Source: Acidimicrobiia bacterium (lineage in GTDB: Bacteria; Actinomycetota; Acidimicrobiia; IMCC26256; BP-133). From it: a stretch of 14,659 nt of DNA. How positions within the stretch are numbered: the first letter of the stretch is position 1; every line of letters begins with the position of its first letter. The stretch lies in assembly GCA_025923175.1 (NCBI GenBank), contig JAICGL010000030.1, positions 1 through 14,659 on the forward strand. The letters run 5' to 3'. Made by a program: the position numbers and the translations under genes. Positions 13,560 through 14,659 of this stretch are shown here, piece after piece. A model generated the notes under the pieces. The model was not told the origin of the DNA. It ran no database searches and saw only the letters and a program-made list of their open reading frames with translations.

Positions 13560-14659
13560 GTGGATCGAACCGAACTCGTTCGTGGACCCCGCCCGACCGG
13601 CGAACTCACCCGGCACCTCGCTGTGGTGGGGTCCTCCTCGGATGCCATCGTGGGCAAGACCCTGACGGCCGTCTTCCAGGCGGCCAACGATGCCATCCTC
13701 CTCCTTGACCCCGCCGCCGACTGCCTTTTGGACGCCAGCCCCAGGGCGCGCCAGATCCTGGAGTACGACGACCTCGACGAGCTGCTCGAAACACCGGCGT
13801 CTACCGTGCTCAACCACGAGTCGGACCAGTTCCGTCTCTTTGTCGCCGACTGCCTCCAGAACGGCTTCGGGCGAATGGCATGTTTGTCGTGTCGCACCCG
13901 GACGGGGTGGGTCATCCCCGTCGACGTGTCGGCGTCGACGTTGGAACTCGCCAACGGCGTCGCGCTCTTGATGGTGATCCGCGACCTCGTCGAGCAGCAG
14001 GAAGCGGAAGCGGACCAGGGCCGGCTGGCCGCCATCGTCAAGGGATCCGTCGACGCCATCGTGGGCCTCGACCTTCTGGGTGTCATCACGACGTGGAACC
14101 CCGCCGCCGAGCGGCTCCTCGGCTACACGGCGGACGACGTCATCGGCCGGCACGTCAATGACCTGGTCCCCGCGGACGGCAGGCCGCAGCAGCGGGCCGC
14201 GCACCTCCGCGCTCTCCGAGGCGAGCTGGTGCGGGACTGGGAATGCGAACGGATTCGGCGCGACGGCGCGCTCATCCCGGTGTCCATCACCCTCTCGGTG
14301 ATCCGGGACGCGGACGGGGTCCCGCTCGGGCTCGCCAAGTTCGTTCGAGACGTCGGTGACCGCAAGCGATACGAACGTGAACGCGGCATAGCCGCCACCC
14401 TCCAGGACGCCCTGCTGCCCGAGGCAGCACCGCAACTCCCCGGCCTCGCCGTCGCGACCCGCTACTTCCCCGGCGGCGCCGGCCTCCAAGTGGGCGGCGA
14501 CTGGTTCGACGTGTTCGCCCTTCCCGGGCGGCGCCTCGGAGTGGCGGTCGGGGACGTGGTCGGCCACGGGGTCGCCGCCGCCGCCGTCATGGGCCAGCTG
14601 CGTATCGGGCTTCGCGCCTACGCCCTCGAGTTCTCGTCTCCCGCCACCGTGCTGACCTG
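13560..14659 (+). CDS. PAS-PAS-SpoIIE (PP2C-type) phosphatase, partial at the right edge
   Basis: Frame from the GTG at 13560 to the window edge (366 codons and two bases). The frame is open upstream to 13515, so the start is uncertain; GTG 13560 lies two bases after the STAS-like stop and could be coupled. Residues about 38-142 form a first PAS-like domain (VFQAANDAILLLD), and about 155-275 a second PAS (GSVDAIVGLDLLGVITTWN, then AERLLGYTADDVIG). From about 280 the SpoIIE-type phosphatase begins (LQDALLPEAAPQLPGL); the metal-binding Asp motifs GGDWFDVF and GDVVGHG are intact. Such proteins dephosphorylate STAS anti-sigma antagonists and so free sigma factors. This fits the nearby sigma factor and STAS piece. 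The rest of the catalytic domain, and any kinase domain, lie beyond the window. Confidence 0.85.
   Translation, partial: MDRTELVRGPRPTGELTRHLAVVGSSSDAIVGKTLTAVFQAANDAILLLDPAADCLLDASPRARQILEYDDLDELLETPASTVLNHESDQFRLFVADCLQNGFGRMACLSCRTRTGWVIPVDVSASTLELANGVALLMVIRDLVEQQEAEADQGRLAAIVKGSVDAIVGLDLLGVITTWNPAAERLLGYTADDVIGRHVNDLVPADGRPQQRAAHLRALRGELVRDWECERIRRDGALIPVSITLSVIRDADGVPLGLAKFVRDVGDRKRYERERGIAATLQDALLPEAAPQLPGLAVATRYFPGGAGLQVGGDWFDVFALPGRRLGVAVGDVVGHGVAAAAVMGQLRIGLRAYALEFSSPATVLT

Noticed and set aside
13482..14567. 361-residue minus-strand frame opposite the PAS-SpoIIE gene
   Set aside because: Shadow; the plus-strand frame has intact PAS and SpoIIE motifs.

Overview
The window is high-GC DNA from an actinobacterium. 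An Acidimicrobiia-like source is my best guess. It rests on the GC content and third-position GC bias, GTG starts, a DUF3039 protein, a SigF-type sigma factor, a GAF-ANTAR regulator, a PAS-SpoIIE phosphatase and a secreted protein built on 'GYWMVASDGG' repeats. This is inference; no rRNA or marker gene is present. Coding density is high, no gap exceeds about 210 bases, and I see no mobile element, tRNA, rRNA or CRISPR array.

Left part (1-5704). The window opens with the 3' end of an unrecognised gene. Next come a secreted S9 prolyl-oligopeptidase-type peptidase and an exported coiled-coil M23 (LytM) peptidase with all its zinc ligands. The M23 gene overlaps tail-to-tail with a lone ATP sulfurylase gene (sat) on the minus strand. 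Upstream of sat is a minus-strand gene for an exported type-1 copper (cupredoxin) protein with a long Pro-rich linker and a C-terminal hydrophobic anchor. Three perfect hairpins separate these two genes.

Middle part (5875-8612). An SDR dehydrogenase and a MaoC-type hydratase form a two-gene operon that looks like a split version of the eukaryotic MFE-2 beta-oxidation enzyme. A minus-strand DUF3039 gene shares its CTAG stop tetranucleotide with the hydratase gene. A soluble GGDEF protein follows. Its last codons form a hairpin that also looks like the terminator of the next, convergent gene.

Right part (8622-14659). A large secreted repeat and beta-propeller protein is followed by a regulatory block. 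On the minus strand lie a GAF-ANTAR RNA-binding regulator, a SigF/SigB-family sigma factor and a 38-residue very basic protein. Divergently, on the plus strand, lie a STAS-like fragment and a PAS-PAS-SpoIIE phosphatase that runs off the window. This looks like a stress or partner-switching module: sigma factor, anti-anti-sigma-like piece and phosphatase. No RsbW-type kinase is present in the window.

The most unusual point is near 13515-13557. The STAS fold appears to start in one reading frame (13228-13557) and continue in the -1 frame, which runs straight into the PAS-SpoIIE protein. This suggests a disrupted STAS-PAS-SpoIIE fusion, a recoded gene, or a sequencing error.
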